DNA of 9,153 nucleotides from Bacilli bacterium (GCA_016283075.1 JAEEMF010000025.1:1-9153), one strand, 5' to 3'; counted from the stretch's first letter, positions 1 through 6,211 are shown. Translations and numbers: made by a program. Notes: generated by a model not told the origin, from the letters alone.

Positions 1-723
1 AACTCTATTAAAGATATTTTAGGTTATACTGTGGAAAATCCTAATGACTTACTAGCAATATCCTATATAAAAGAAATAATTAAACAAAAAACAAATATTA
101 AACCTATATCAATAAAAAGAACTAATGATTTCCACAGTAAAAAAATAACCGGAAAAATTACAAGTGCCACTAGTATAAGAGAAGCACTTAAAAAGAAGAA
201 AAATGTTAAAAAGTATGTTCCTTCTTTAACATATAACTATTTAAAGAAAGATGTTCATCTTATAGAAGATTATTATGATTTATTAAAATATAAAATAATT
301 AGTGAAATAGATAATCTAAGTATTTATCAAACAGTAGATGAAGGACTTGATTCTAGAATAAAGAAATATATATATGAATCAAATACTCTAGAAGAATTAA
401 TTAATAATATTAAAACTAAAAGATATACATACAATAAAATTAGTAGAATGCTTATTCATATCTTATGTTCATTTACTAAAGAAGAAGCAAGTAAATATAA
501 AGAAAGTGAATATATAAGAGTACTAGGATTTAATAATAAAGGTAAAGACTTACTTAATAAAGTAAAGAAAACTAGTAAATTACCTATTATTACCGGATAC
601 TCTAATATAAAAAGTGAAATACTAAATATAGAACTAAGAGTAAGTAATATCTATTACTTAACATCAAAAAATAAGACTACCTTAATGAAAAGAGAATATA
701 TGAGTTCTCCTATCATAAGGTAG
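1..723 (+). CDS. tmcAL: tRNA(Met) cytidine acetate ligase TmcAL, 3' part (5' end outside window)
   Basis: The frame is open from base 1, and family-like sequence lies before the first GTG at 31, so the true start is upstream. TmcAL (B. subtilis YlbM type, about 400 residues) uses ATP and acetate to make N4-acetylcytidine at the wobble position of elongator tRNA-Met in the cytosol. Recognisable parts are the NDLLAISYIKEI segment, then IKPISIKR and the SATSIREAL stretch of the nucleotidyltransferase-like ATP-binding fold, and a C-terminal helical part with PIITGYSNIK and LNIELRVSNIYYL near the end. About 240 C-terminal residues are present, and the N-terminal HxGH-type part is missing only because of the window edge. 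The gene ends in TAG inside a terminator stem and converges on fpg. The identification comes from motifs recalled by eye, not from a search. Confidence 0.85.
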   Translation, partial: NSIKDILGYTVENPNDLLAISYIKEIIKQKTNIKPISIKRTNDFHSKKITGKITSATSIREALKKKKNVKKYVPSLTYNYLKKDVHLIEDYYDLLKYKIISEIDNLSIYQTVDEGLDSRIKKYIYESNTLEELINNIKTKRYTYNKISRMLIHILCSFTKEEASKYKESEYIRVLGFNNKGKDLLNKVKKTSKLPIITGYSNIKSEILNIELRVSNIYYLTSKNKTTLMKREYMSSPIIR

Positions 724-728
724 TCTTT
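673..728. terminator. Bidirectional terminator between tmcAL and fpg
   Basis: A perfect 12-bp stem pairs aagactacctta (673-684) with taaggtagtctt (716-727). The 31-base loop holds a nested 5-bp hairpin (gagaa 692-696 with ttctc 705-709). A T-tract follows on the plus strand, and an A-tract before the stem (665-670) gives a T-tract on the minus strand, so it can stop both convergent genes. The tmcAL TAG stop (721-723) lies inside the stem. Confidence 0.8.
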
Positions 729-729
729 T

Positions 730-1545
730 TTATTTTTGACAGTTAGGGCAAAGATATGTACCTCTTCCACCCACTCTTATTTTAATAATAGGAGTATTAC
801 ATATCTCACATGGTTTCTTCTCTTTAGTATGTACTTTTAAATAATTTTGATACTCACCTATTACACCAAGTTCAGATGTATAACTTCTTATAGTAGTACC
901 TTTATAAATAGTCGCTTTACTAATAATATCAAAACATGCTTTTCTTATTAAATCACATTCTTCTATAGTTACATCCTTACCTAGTCTTCTAGGATCTATC
1001 TTAGAAGCAAATAATACTTCATCTACATATATATTACCTAATCCATTTATAATGGATTGATCTAAAAGTAACTCTTTTATATGTTTATTACTTTGAATAT
1101 GATTATAAATATATTCTTTAGTAAGTTTATCACTATCAGGTTCTATACCAAGTTTAGCTATTTCGCTATATAAAGAAGCATCCTTAGTTTTAACTAAACT
1201 CATTATTCCAAACTTACGAACATCCTTATATCTTAAATCATACCCATTATCAAGTTTAAATATAATATGTTCATGTTTATCGTATGGAGTATCACTTTTA
1301 ATATAGTTATATTTACCTTCCATACGAAGATGTGATACAAATCCGTACTCACCTAAATCAAAGATAAGCCATTTACCATTAGTACTTATTTTATTAAAAG
1401 TTTTACCTATTAAAATTTTTTTAAATTCATCTTTATTAGATTTAATAATATTATCATATCTATAAATAATATCCACTATTCTAAGACCTAGTATTTTATT
1501 ATCTAAAGCTTTTTTTACAGTTCTTACTTCAGCAATTTCAGGCAT
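730..1545 (-). CDS. mutM: Formamidopyrimidine-DNA glycosylase (Fpg/MutM)
   Basis: This bifunctional DNA glycosylase/AP lyase removes oxidised purines such as 8-oxoguanine and FapyG. At 271 residues it has the usual family length and all expected landmarks. They are the N-terminal MPE (catalytic Pro2 and Glu3 after Met removal), Lys58 in NGKW, the intercalating Met75 in HLRMEG, the DVRKFG segment (Arg110, Phe112), and the helix-two-turns-helix QSIINGLGNIYVDE with Asn171. A C-terminal zinc finger has Cys246, Cys249, Cys266 and Cys269, with Arg261 in its hairpin. The N-terminus reads EIAEVRTV where ELPEVETV is more typical. The full zinc finger and the GLGNIYVDE segment favour Fpg over Nei. The ATG start follows an AGAGGTG ribosome site (1551-1557). 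The gene is a single unit, divergent from the lipoprotein gene and convergent with tmcAL. Confidence 0.93.
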   Translation of the reverse strand: MPEIAEVRTVKKALDNKILGLRIVDIIYRYDNIIKSNKDEFKKILIGKTFNKISTNGKWLIFDLGEYGFVSHLRMEGKYNYIKSDTPYDKHEHIIFKLDNGYDLRYKDVRKFGIMSLVKTKDASLYSEIAKLGIEPDSDKLTKEYIYNHIQSNKHIKELLLDQSIINGLGNIYVDEVLFASKIDPRRLGKDVTIEECDLIRKACFDIISKATIYKGTTIRSYTSELGVIGEYQNYLKVHTKEKKPCEICNTPIIKIRVGGRGTYLCPNCQK

Positions 1546-1570
1546 CTTATCACCTCTTTAATTAACAATT

Positions 1571-1603
1571 ATTATATCAAATAATTAGTATATTTGATAT
1601 AAT
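1571..1603. promoter_or_regulatory. Palindromic divergent promoter for fpg and the lipoprotein gene
   Basis: A perfect 13-bp inverted repeat, attatatcaaata (1571-1583) and tatttgatataat (1591-1603), surrounds a 7-base centre. Each arm ends outward in the extended -10 element TGATATAAT: plus strand 1595-1603 for the lipoprotein gene, minus strand 1579-1571 for fpg. No good -35 hexamer is visible at 17 bases in either direction, as is common for extended -10 promoters. Predicted starts are near 1610 (plus) and 1564 (minus). The dyad could also be a repressor site, but that is inference. Confidence 0.65.
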
Positions 1604-1619
1604 GTAAGTGGTGATACTT

Positions 1620-2330
1620 GTGAAAAAGATAGTTAAATTATTAACAGTTTTATCACTTATACCAATGTTATGCGGTTGTGATATAGTTGATAAAGTTAAT
1701 AATATATTAAAAAAAGATAATGAACCTGTTATAAAAGATAATATAAAAGAAATAGAAGAATTACCTTATCCTAGAGAACCAGAATATAAAGATGAAAATC
1801 CTGTTAAAGTAGGTATCTACAAATATAATGGATCTTGGGATAAAGTAAGTGAATATACATATTCAAGCTGGACTAGATTTCAACCTATAATTCAGTACAA
1901 CGTATTCTTAACAGATATAGATCATATAAATGGTGGAAGTACTGCTAATACTTTTGATAGTTATAAAAATAAATACTCTACTCCATTTAAATATGGAGTA
2001 AATATAGCATTTACTAATGATAAAGGAGAATATATTTCATTTAACTCTAAAGGTGTTGAAAATGTACTTGAATATAATGGATACTTACTAATATATCTAT
2101 ATGATGCTGTAAAACATAGATATGATAGTTGGTACTCACATACTACTGCAAGTGAATGGAATGATAGTAGTAATATTACATCTATTAAAGTATGCCCTGG
2201 AGATAGATATGAACAAATTACTTCTGATATTGAAGTAACAGTATTTACTTATGATAGTGATGATGACTTTGATAAAGATGGTAACTATAGAGGAAATAGT
2301 AAACATACAGTGACACTTAAAAAGGTTTAA
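1620..2330 (+). CDS. Unrecognised secreted lipoprotein
   Basis: I do not recognise the family. From the GTG at 1620 the protein has 236 residues: a Lys-rich start (MKKIVK), a short hydrophobic stretch and the lipobox L17-C18-G19-C20. It should therefore be exported, lipidated on Cys20 and held on the outer face of the membrane. Residues 30-60 are a charged, Pro-containing linker. The rest is rich in Tyr, Trp, Asp, Asn and Ser with alternating beta-like stretches, suggesting a beta-sandwich or binding domain. Near the C-terminus is an acidic loop with the Ca-loop-like pattern D216-F-D218-K-D220-G221. The frame is also open from a GTG at 1608, but that codon overlaps the ribosome site (GGTGAT, 1610-1615) and would lie at or before the predicted transcript start. 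GTG 1620 also gives the more normal signal peptide. The gene is monocistronic and convergent with the carboxypeptidase gene. Confidence 0.75.
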   Translation: MKKIVKLLTVLSLIPMLCGCDIVDKVNNILKKDNEPVIKDNIKEIEELPYPREPEYKDENPVKVGIYKYNGSWDKVSEYTYSSWTRFQPIIQYNVFLTDIDHINGGSTANTFDSYKNKYSTPFKYGVNIAFTNDKGEYISFNSKGVENVLEYNGYLLIYLYDAVKHRYDSWYSHTTASEWNDSSNITSIKVCPGDRYEQITSDIEVTVFTYDSDDDFDKDGNYRGNSKHTVTLKKV

Positions 2331-2350
2331 CAATTTGTTAAACCTTTTTT
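2319..2350. terminator. Bidirectional terminator between lipoprotein and carboxypeptidase genes
   Basis: A 13-bp stem pairs aaaaaggtttaac (2319-2331) with gttaaaccttttt (2337-2349) around a 5-base loop. The T-run to 2350 serves the plus strand and the matching A-run at 2319-2323 serves the minus strand. The lipoprotein stop (TAA, 2328-2330) lies in the left arm. The carboxypeptidase stop (2349-2351, minus) begins at the edge of the right arm. Confidence 0.85.
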
Positions 2351-3410
2351 AATACTTACTAGTAATTCCAAAATATTCTTCTACTGTAAGCCAGTCTCCA
2401 TTATTATAAAGTTTTTTTGCTAAATCTTTACCTACATATCTTATATGCCATGGTTCATACATATATCCTGTTTGATCATCTTTATCTTTTACATAACGAA
2501 TAATAAATCCATATCTATAACAGTTATCATTTAACCATTTACCTTCTTTAGTATTAATAAAACTTTGAGATAAACTATTGATATCTGCAGCAAGTCCTGT
2601 TTGATGTTCTGAGTGACCTGGTCTTGCAGATAAAGTATCAGCTTTAGTTTTACCATAATATGATACCCAGTTATTATATGTACCCTGCTGAGTTGCATAT
2701 GATCTATAACCACTTATTACTGAAAGATTAACTCCTTCTTTTTTAGCAGCATTTTTTAAATCATTAAAATTACTATTAAATAGTTCTAGTAATCCTCCAG
2801 GATTATATGAATTAGGAAGTGCATATGTTTTATTAGCAATTAATAATCCATTAACATAATATAAATTATCTATCTTTTGAACTAAGTATCCTTTATTTGT
2901 AGTTTCAACTACTTCAATATTTTTACCATTTTTTTCAGCTTCGGAAATAACTTTTACTTTTACTTCTTTAGTAGCTTTATTATTATTAGCATCTATTGCA
3001 GTAACATTAACTATAAAAGTTCCTACTTTAAAAGTATCAAGATCTATATCAGTTGATATATCTAGATTATCATGACTATTATCTGTAACAGGTATTTCAA
3101 CTTTATCATACTGATTTACTGTTACTTCATCAGTAATAGTAGGTGCTTTATCATCTACTACATTAAGTTTTACACTGTATTTCTTATTATTATATAAAAA
3201 TGTACCAGTATAAGTACCATTTATATAGTTATCCACATTATTACTCCAAGAAATACTACCTTTAGCTTTCTTAGTAAAGTCATTAAGTGTTGGAATAGCT
3301 TCTCCTATTTTAATAGTAAGTTCCTTAGTATAATTAAAACTTGTTAATATATAAATACCTACTATACCCAAAATAATAATAGGAGTAAAAATTAATATTT
3401 TTTTCTTCAT
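2349..3410 (-). CDS. Membrane-anchored VanY-family D-Ala-D-Ala carboxypeptidase with Ig-like domain
   Basis: This zinc D,D-carboxypeptidase trims the terminal D-Ala from peptidoglycan stem peptides outside the cell. From ATG 3410 it has 353 residues. A single membrane helix (about 5-23) lacks a lipobox, so it acts as an anchor. A spacer follows, then an Ig-like beta domain at about 86-155 (DDKAPTITDEV to KEVKVKV). The C-terminal VanY catalytic domain (about 185-345) has SGYRS (233-237), the S-x-H-xx-G-x-A-x-D motif (S267, H269, G272, A274, D276) and EPWH (E319, H322). His269, Asp276 and His322 should bind zinc and Glu319 is the likely base, so the active site looks intact. An upstream in-frame GTG at 3419 adds three residues, but it overlaps the ribosome site GTGAT (3415-3419) and the predicted transcript start. 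The gene implies a peptidoglycan wall. Broad domain architecture is like VanY proteins of Bacillota; there is no van cluster nearby, so a resistance role is not implied. Confidence 0.9.
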   Translation of the reverse strand: MKKKILIFTPIIILGIVGIYILTSFNYTKELTIKIGEAIPTLNDFTKKAKGSISWSNNVDNYINGTYTGTFLYNNKKYSVKLNVVDDKAPTITDEVTVNQYDKVEIPVTDNSHDNLDISTDIDLDTFKVGTFIVNVTAIDANNNKATKEVKVKVISEAEKNGKNIEVVETTNKGYLVQKIDNLYYVNGLLIANKTYALPNSYNPGGLLELFNSNFNDLKNAAKKEGVNLSVISGYRSYATQQGTYNNWVSYYGKTKADTLSARPGHSEHQTGLAADINSLSQSFINTKEGKWLNDNCYRYGFIIRYVKDKDDQTGYMYEPWHIRYVGKDLAKKLYNNGDWLTVEEYFGITSKY

Positions 3411-3425
3411 AAACATCACAAACTA

Positions 3426-3434
3426 ATTATATCA
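3426..3434 (-). promoter_or_regulatory. Extended -10 promoter of the carboxypeptidase gene
   Basis: The minus strand reads TGATATAAT here, identical to the 9-mer in the fpg/lipoprotein divergent promoter. No convincing -35 box is seen 17 bases upstream. The predicted transcript start, about 3419, leaves a leader of only about 9 bases before ATG 3410, beginning with the ribosome site GTGAT. Confidence 0.6.
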
Positions 3435-3453
3435 TAATTTTAATACTAAATAC

Positions 3454-3482
3454 TTGAAATAGATATTTATAAATGTTAAAAT
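3454..3482 (+). promoter_or_regulatory. Promoter of the metallophosphoesterase leader and gene
   Basis: TTGAAA (3454-3459) lies 17 bases from TAAAAT (3477-3482), which is preceded by TGT and so also reads as an extended -10. This is the only promoter in the window with both a good -35 and a good -10. The predicted start, near 3489, gives a leader of about 113 bases before ATG 3603. A weaker alternative -10 (CATAAT, 3505-3510) would start inside the small leader ORF. Confidence 0.6.
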
Positions 3483-3510
3483 TAAGTTGTAAAGATAGGA
3501 AGTGCATAAT

Positions 3511-3555
3511 ATGAAAAACATCACATCTATACATTGCAAAAATTTTTATGAATAA
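3511..3555 (+). CDS. Possible 14-residue leader peptide
   Basis: A short ORF encodes MKNITSIHCKNFYE and stops with TAA. Its ATG lies 9 bases after AGGA(A) at 3497-3501, a fair ribosome site, and about 22 bases after the predicted transcript start. The stop codon abuts and overlaps by two bases the left arm of the following terminator-like hairpin. This is the classic layout of a translated leader that could influence attenuation. There is no run of one amino acid to name an inducer, and an ORF of this length can arise by chance. Confidence 0.35.
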   Translation: MKNITSIHCKNFYE

Positions 3556-3584
3556 AAAGAGGACAATTTTTGTGCTCTTTTTTT
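3554..3584 (+). terminator. Terminator-like hairpin (possible attenuator) in the metallophosphoesterase leader
   Basis: aaaaagaggacaa (3554-3566) pairs with ttgtgctcttttt (3570-3582) except for one G-G mismatch, with a 3-base loop and a run of seven T (3578-3584). No plus-strand gene ends upstream, since the left neighbour is divergent, so the hairpin is inside the leader of the 3603 gene. It could attenuate that gene or end a short RNA of about 95 bases. A competing pairing is possible: caaaaatt (3537-3544) with aatttttg (3565-3572). The G+C core is short, so its strength is uncertain. Confidence 0.5.
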
Positions 3585-3602
3585 GTATTTTGGGAGGGTT
3601 AT

Positions 3603-5285
3603 ATGAGTAAAAATAGTTTAAAAGAAAAAATGGAAGATGTAAGATTTGAAGTCGAAACATTTTGTATTACAGAAGATGATATGAAAAAGAAGTTTGGAGT
3701 AACAAATATAGATGATCCAGATGAAATAAGAAAAAAAATATATGCAGTTGTTACACAAACTGATTACCTATATAAGTTATATAATAAAGATCCATTAGAA
3801 TGGACTATTTCTAAAATTACAATAGGAGCTTGGACTGTTCCAATAAAAGAAGAAAAACTCCTAAGTTATGATGAGATAAAAGATTTAGGATTTAATGATA
3901 AAGATATAAAACCAACTAAGATAAGCACTCCATCGAAAACTAGACAACAAAAATTCTCAGTTGAATTTAAAACAAGAGATAAAAAAGATTTACCAACTGA
4001 AGAAGCGGCAAGAAGATTAGAAGAAATAGTTAAAAACCCAGCACTTGAATTATCAAAACTAAGTATAATTGAATCAGCATTAAATGCTAAAAAATATGAA
4101 ATGAATTTAATGAATAAACCACCTGTTCTTGCATATGATAAGGATAAGGTATTGGTTGTTCCAGATGTAGAATTACACCTTGGTAAATTATCAAGTTTCT
4201 TTGATTCAAACGATGCATATAACTATAAAAAAGCCTTATATAGATATATTCATTCAATTCAAGAAACATGTAAAATTCAAGAGTTATATAGACCAGCTAC
4301 TGTTATTGTTTCAATAGGACAAGATTTCCATAATAGTGATACTGCTACAGATATAGCAACTACTACAAAAGGAACACAACAAATTAATGACTCTAGATAT
4401 CAAAAGATTATTATGACAAGTTTAATGTCTCATAAATGGACTATTGAAAAATTAAAAGAGAAAAGTGAAAAAGTTATTGTTGTATTACAGGCTGGAAATC
4501 ATGACCAATTAATGAGTGCAGCAGTATATAGTGCACTTAAAATGATCTATGCAAATGATCCAAAGGTAGAAATTAAAACAAGACCTGAAGATTATAGATT
4601 GGCAACATGTGAAATAACAGGCAATACTATGGCGGTATTTTTCCATGGTCAAGCATCTAATCCAGATAAAATGGTGGAAATGGTAGAAACATATTTCCAT
4701 GAAGAAATTAAAAAAGTTGATAACGTAATTATATATCCTGGACATGTACATTTTAATTCACTAAACAATTATTCAAAACGTAAATCATATAATTCACATA
4801 TGACAGTATGTGTAAGTGGTTGTCCTGCTGGTGAAGGTGCATGGGAAGCAGAAAACGGATATCAAACAGATAAAACTACAAATGTTTATATCCAAGATGT
4901 TAACAAAGGTTTATATGCTACATTTAACTTCAAATTATCAAATGAAGAGCTTGAAAAAGGAGTTAAGATACCAAGTGATGAACCTGGTTTAGATTTATAT
5001 GATATACTTCAATCAGGTATTGATAATAATGATAGAGAACTACAAATAGAGGAACTTGAAAAAACAAAATCAAAATTACAAGATCAATATAAAGATAATC
5101 AAAAACAGTGGGAATCAATTATTACAAAACTAGCTAAATTATATAAACAAAAGAAACCAACTAAAGAAGAATTAAGAAAAAGTTTATTAGCGTTAGGATT
5201 TCCAGAATCTGTAAAAGATATTGATGAAGCTATTAAAGTAATTGATCAAAAAATTATATTATTAAAAAAAGAAGAAGTTTGTTAA
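3603..5285 (+). CDS. Phage-type calcineurin-like metallophosphoesterase with putative DNA-binding N-terminus and C-terminal coiled coil
   Basis: The 560-residue protein is cytosolic, with no signal or membrane helix. The ATG follows a strong GGGAGGG site (3592-3598). The frame also opens from a TTG at 3570, but that start lies in the hairpin. Residues about 15-60 (ITEDDMKKKFGV onward) could form a small helix-turn-helix, and about 65-130 a beta-rich linker with KITIGAWTVP. The phosphoesterase core spans about 180-430: PDVELHLGK (D188, E190, H192), GQDFHNSD (D241, H243, N244, D246), TTTKGT, AGNHDQ (N299, H300, D301), FFHG (H348) and GHVH (H381, H383). These fit a two-metal phosphoesterase of the kind annotated in phages and prophages, sometimes called winged-helix or oligoribonuclease-like. 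The substrate is not known. Residues about 477-522 look like a coiled coil (LQIEELEKTKSKLQDQYK). The first metal motif reads ELH where DLH or DPH is usual. The gene stands alone with its own promoter and no other phage gene beside it. Confidence 0.8.
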   Translation: MSKNSLKEKMEDVRFEVETFCITEDDMKKKFGVTNIDDPDEIRKKIYAVVTQTDYLYKLYNKDPLEWTISKITIGAWTVPIKEEKLLSYDEIKDLGFNDKDIKPTKISTPSKTRQQKFSVEFKTRDKKDLPTEEAARRLEEIVKNPALELSKLSIIESALNAKKYEMNLMNKPPVLAYDKDKVLVVPDVELHLGKLSSFFDSNDAYNYKKALYRYIHSIQETCKIQELYRPATVIVSIGQDFHNSDTATDIATTTKGTQQINDSRYQKIIMTSLMSHKWTIEKLKEKSEKVIVVLQAGNHDQLMSAAVYSALKMIYANDPKVEIKTRPEDYRLATCEITGNTMAVFFHGQASNPDKMVEMVETYFHEEIKKVDNVIIYPGHVHFNSLNNYSKRKSYNSHMTVCVSGCPAGEGAWEAENGYQTDKTTNVYIQDVNKGLYATFNFKLSNEELEKGVKIPSDEPGLDLYDILQSGIDNNDRELQIEELEKTKSKLQDQYKDNQKQWESIITKLAKLYKQKKPTKEELRKSLLALGFPESVKDIDEAIKVIDQKIILLKKEEVC

Positions 5286-5299
5286 TCAAACTTCTTTTT
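5272..5299. terminator. Bidirectional terminator between metallophosphoesterase and amylase genes
   Basis: A perfect 10-bp stem pairs aagaagtttg (5272-5281) with caaacttctt (5287-5296) around a 5-base loop. A T-run continues to 5299 on the plus strand. The seven A before the stem (5264-5270) give a T-tract on the minus strand. The metallophosphoesterase stop (5283-5285) is in the loop, and the amylase stop begins at 5301. Confidence 0.82.
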
Positions 5300-5300
5300 A

Positions 5301-6188
5301 TTATCTTACATAAACCTTATTACCTTTTTTAACAGTTTCACTTTGCCACTCATTATCAAATGGTCTAGCATAAAATAAAGTGTTAGGAAACCATCTACAA
5401 AAATCGGCATATCTATCTCCTATTTCTTTAGAAGATACTCTATCTGTATAGCGGAAACCTAAATATGAATCATGACTTTCTGGATATTTAATACTCTTTG
5501 TATAATCTCCAGTATAACCATCTGTAAGTACTTTCATATAATCAGCATATCCATTAAGTATACTAGGATAGTCATTTAATACTTCACCATATATAATTAA
5601 GCCATACTTCTTTAAACAGTATAAAACATTATCCCAAAACTTACATCCGTATTCTCTTGGAAGTGCAATATTCTTAGCGGCATCAAATCTAAATCCATCA
5701 ACACCGCAATCAATTAAACTGTTTAAAAAATCAGCAATTATAAATTGTAATTCAACATTGTAACAATTAAGTCCAGGAAGTCCTGGCATACTTTTATGAG
5801 TTACATCATAACGATTTCCCCAGTCATGAATAATATCTCTATCTTTCCAAAATTCTGGTCTATTTCTTAAATAGTCCGGAATTTTTTCATGTGGAGAAGT
5901 TTCTCCATTATCTTTACCAGCCATATGATTACAAATAACATCTGCTACTATTTTAATGTCATATTTATGTGCTTCAGTGCATAACTTTACTAAATCATCA
6001 CGACTGCCAAACTTATTACCAATCTTAAAATCAACTGGTTGATAGCTAATCCACCACTCACTAGAATTTTCATCTTTTAGTGGTTGAATTGGGTTAATCT
6101 GAATAACATCAAAACCCTGATTATGGATTTGTTCTAAATATGGAATAATCTCTTTTAAGGGCCAATTAAATAAATGTAGTATTCTCAT
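5301..6188 (-). CDS. Small intracellular GH13 alpha-amylase-type glycoside hydrolase
   Basis: This is a GH13 (beta/alpha)8-barrel enzyme acting on alpha-glucans or maltooligosaccharides. All four catalytic regions are visible: DVICNH (D83-H88), GFRFDAAKN with nucleophile Asp169 and Arg167, IYGEV with acid/base Glu202, and ESHD with His239 and Asp240. The order and wording of INPIQP, SYQPVDFKIGNKFG, DWGNRYDVTHKSMPGL and FWDNVLYCLKKYG resemble the B. subtilis AmyE type (GH13_28). At 295 residues it is short: domain B is brief, and the protein stops just after LFYARPFDNEW, with no C-terminal beta domain. It starts without a signal peptide, so it should act in the cytosol, perhaps on stored or imported glucans. 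The ATG follows AGGTGATG (6191-6198). It is last on the minus strand after the t6A operon but has its own promoter. Confidence 0.88.
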   Translation of the reverse strand: MRILHLFNWPLKEIIPYLEQIHNQGFDVIQINPIQPLKDENSSEWWISYQPVDFKIGNKFGSRDDLVKLCTEAHKYDIKIVADVICNHMAGKDNGETSPHEKIPDYLRNRPEFWKDRDIIHDWGNRYDVTHKSMPGLPGLNCYNVELQFIIADFLNSLIDCGVDGFRFDAAKNIALPREYGCKFWDNVLYCLKKYGLIIYGEVLNDYPSILNGYADYMKVLTDGYTGDYTKSIKYPESHDSYLGFRYTDRVSSKEIGDRYADFCRWFPNTLFYARPFDNEWQSETVKKGNKVYVR

Positions 6189-6211
6189 ATCATCACCTAT
6201 TATATACTTAT

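Noticed and set aside
31..723. GTG at 31 as the start of tmcAL
   Set aside because: The same frame is open to base 1, the protein is far shorter than the family, and the conserved NDLLAISYIKEI region lies right at this point, so the start is upstream of the window.
1608..1619. GTG 1608 as the lipoprotein start
   Set aside because: It overlaps the GGTGAT ribosome site, lies at or before the predicted transcript start, and adds residues before a normal Lys-rich signal peptide start.
2136..2333. Short minus-strand frames at 2136-2333, 2531-2713, 3427-3660, 4087-4269 and 4509-4751
   Set aside because: Four of the five lie wholly or almost wholly over well-supported genes, and 3427-3660 covers the divergent control region. 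They have odd composition, no ribosome sites and no recognisable motifs.
2349..3410. Vancomycin resistance function for the VanY-type gene
   Set aside because: No vanH, vanA or vanX-like genes or two-component regulator are adjacent; single VanY-family enzymes are common housekeeping wall enzymes.
3570..3602. TTG 3570 as the start of the metallophosphoesterase
   Set aside because: It lies inside the terminator-like hairpin with no ribosome site, whereas ATG 3603 follows GGGAGGG at good spacing.
3489..3602. T-box or known riboswitch before the metallophosphoesterase gene
   Set aside because: No T-box sequence, specifier-type stem or recognisable aptamer core is present, and the leader is too short for a T-box.
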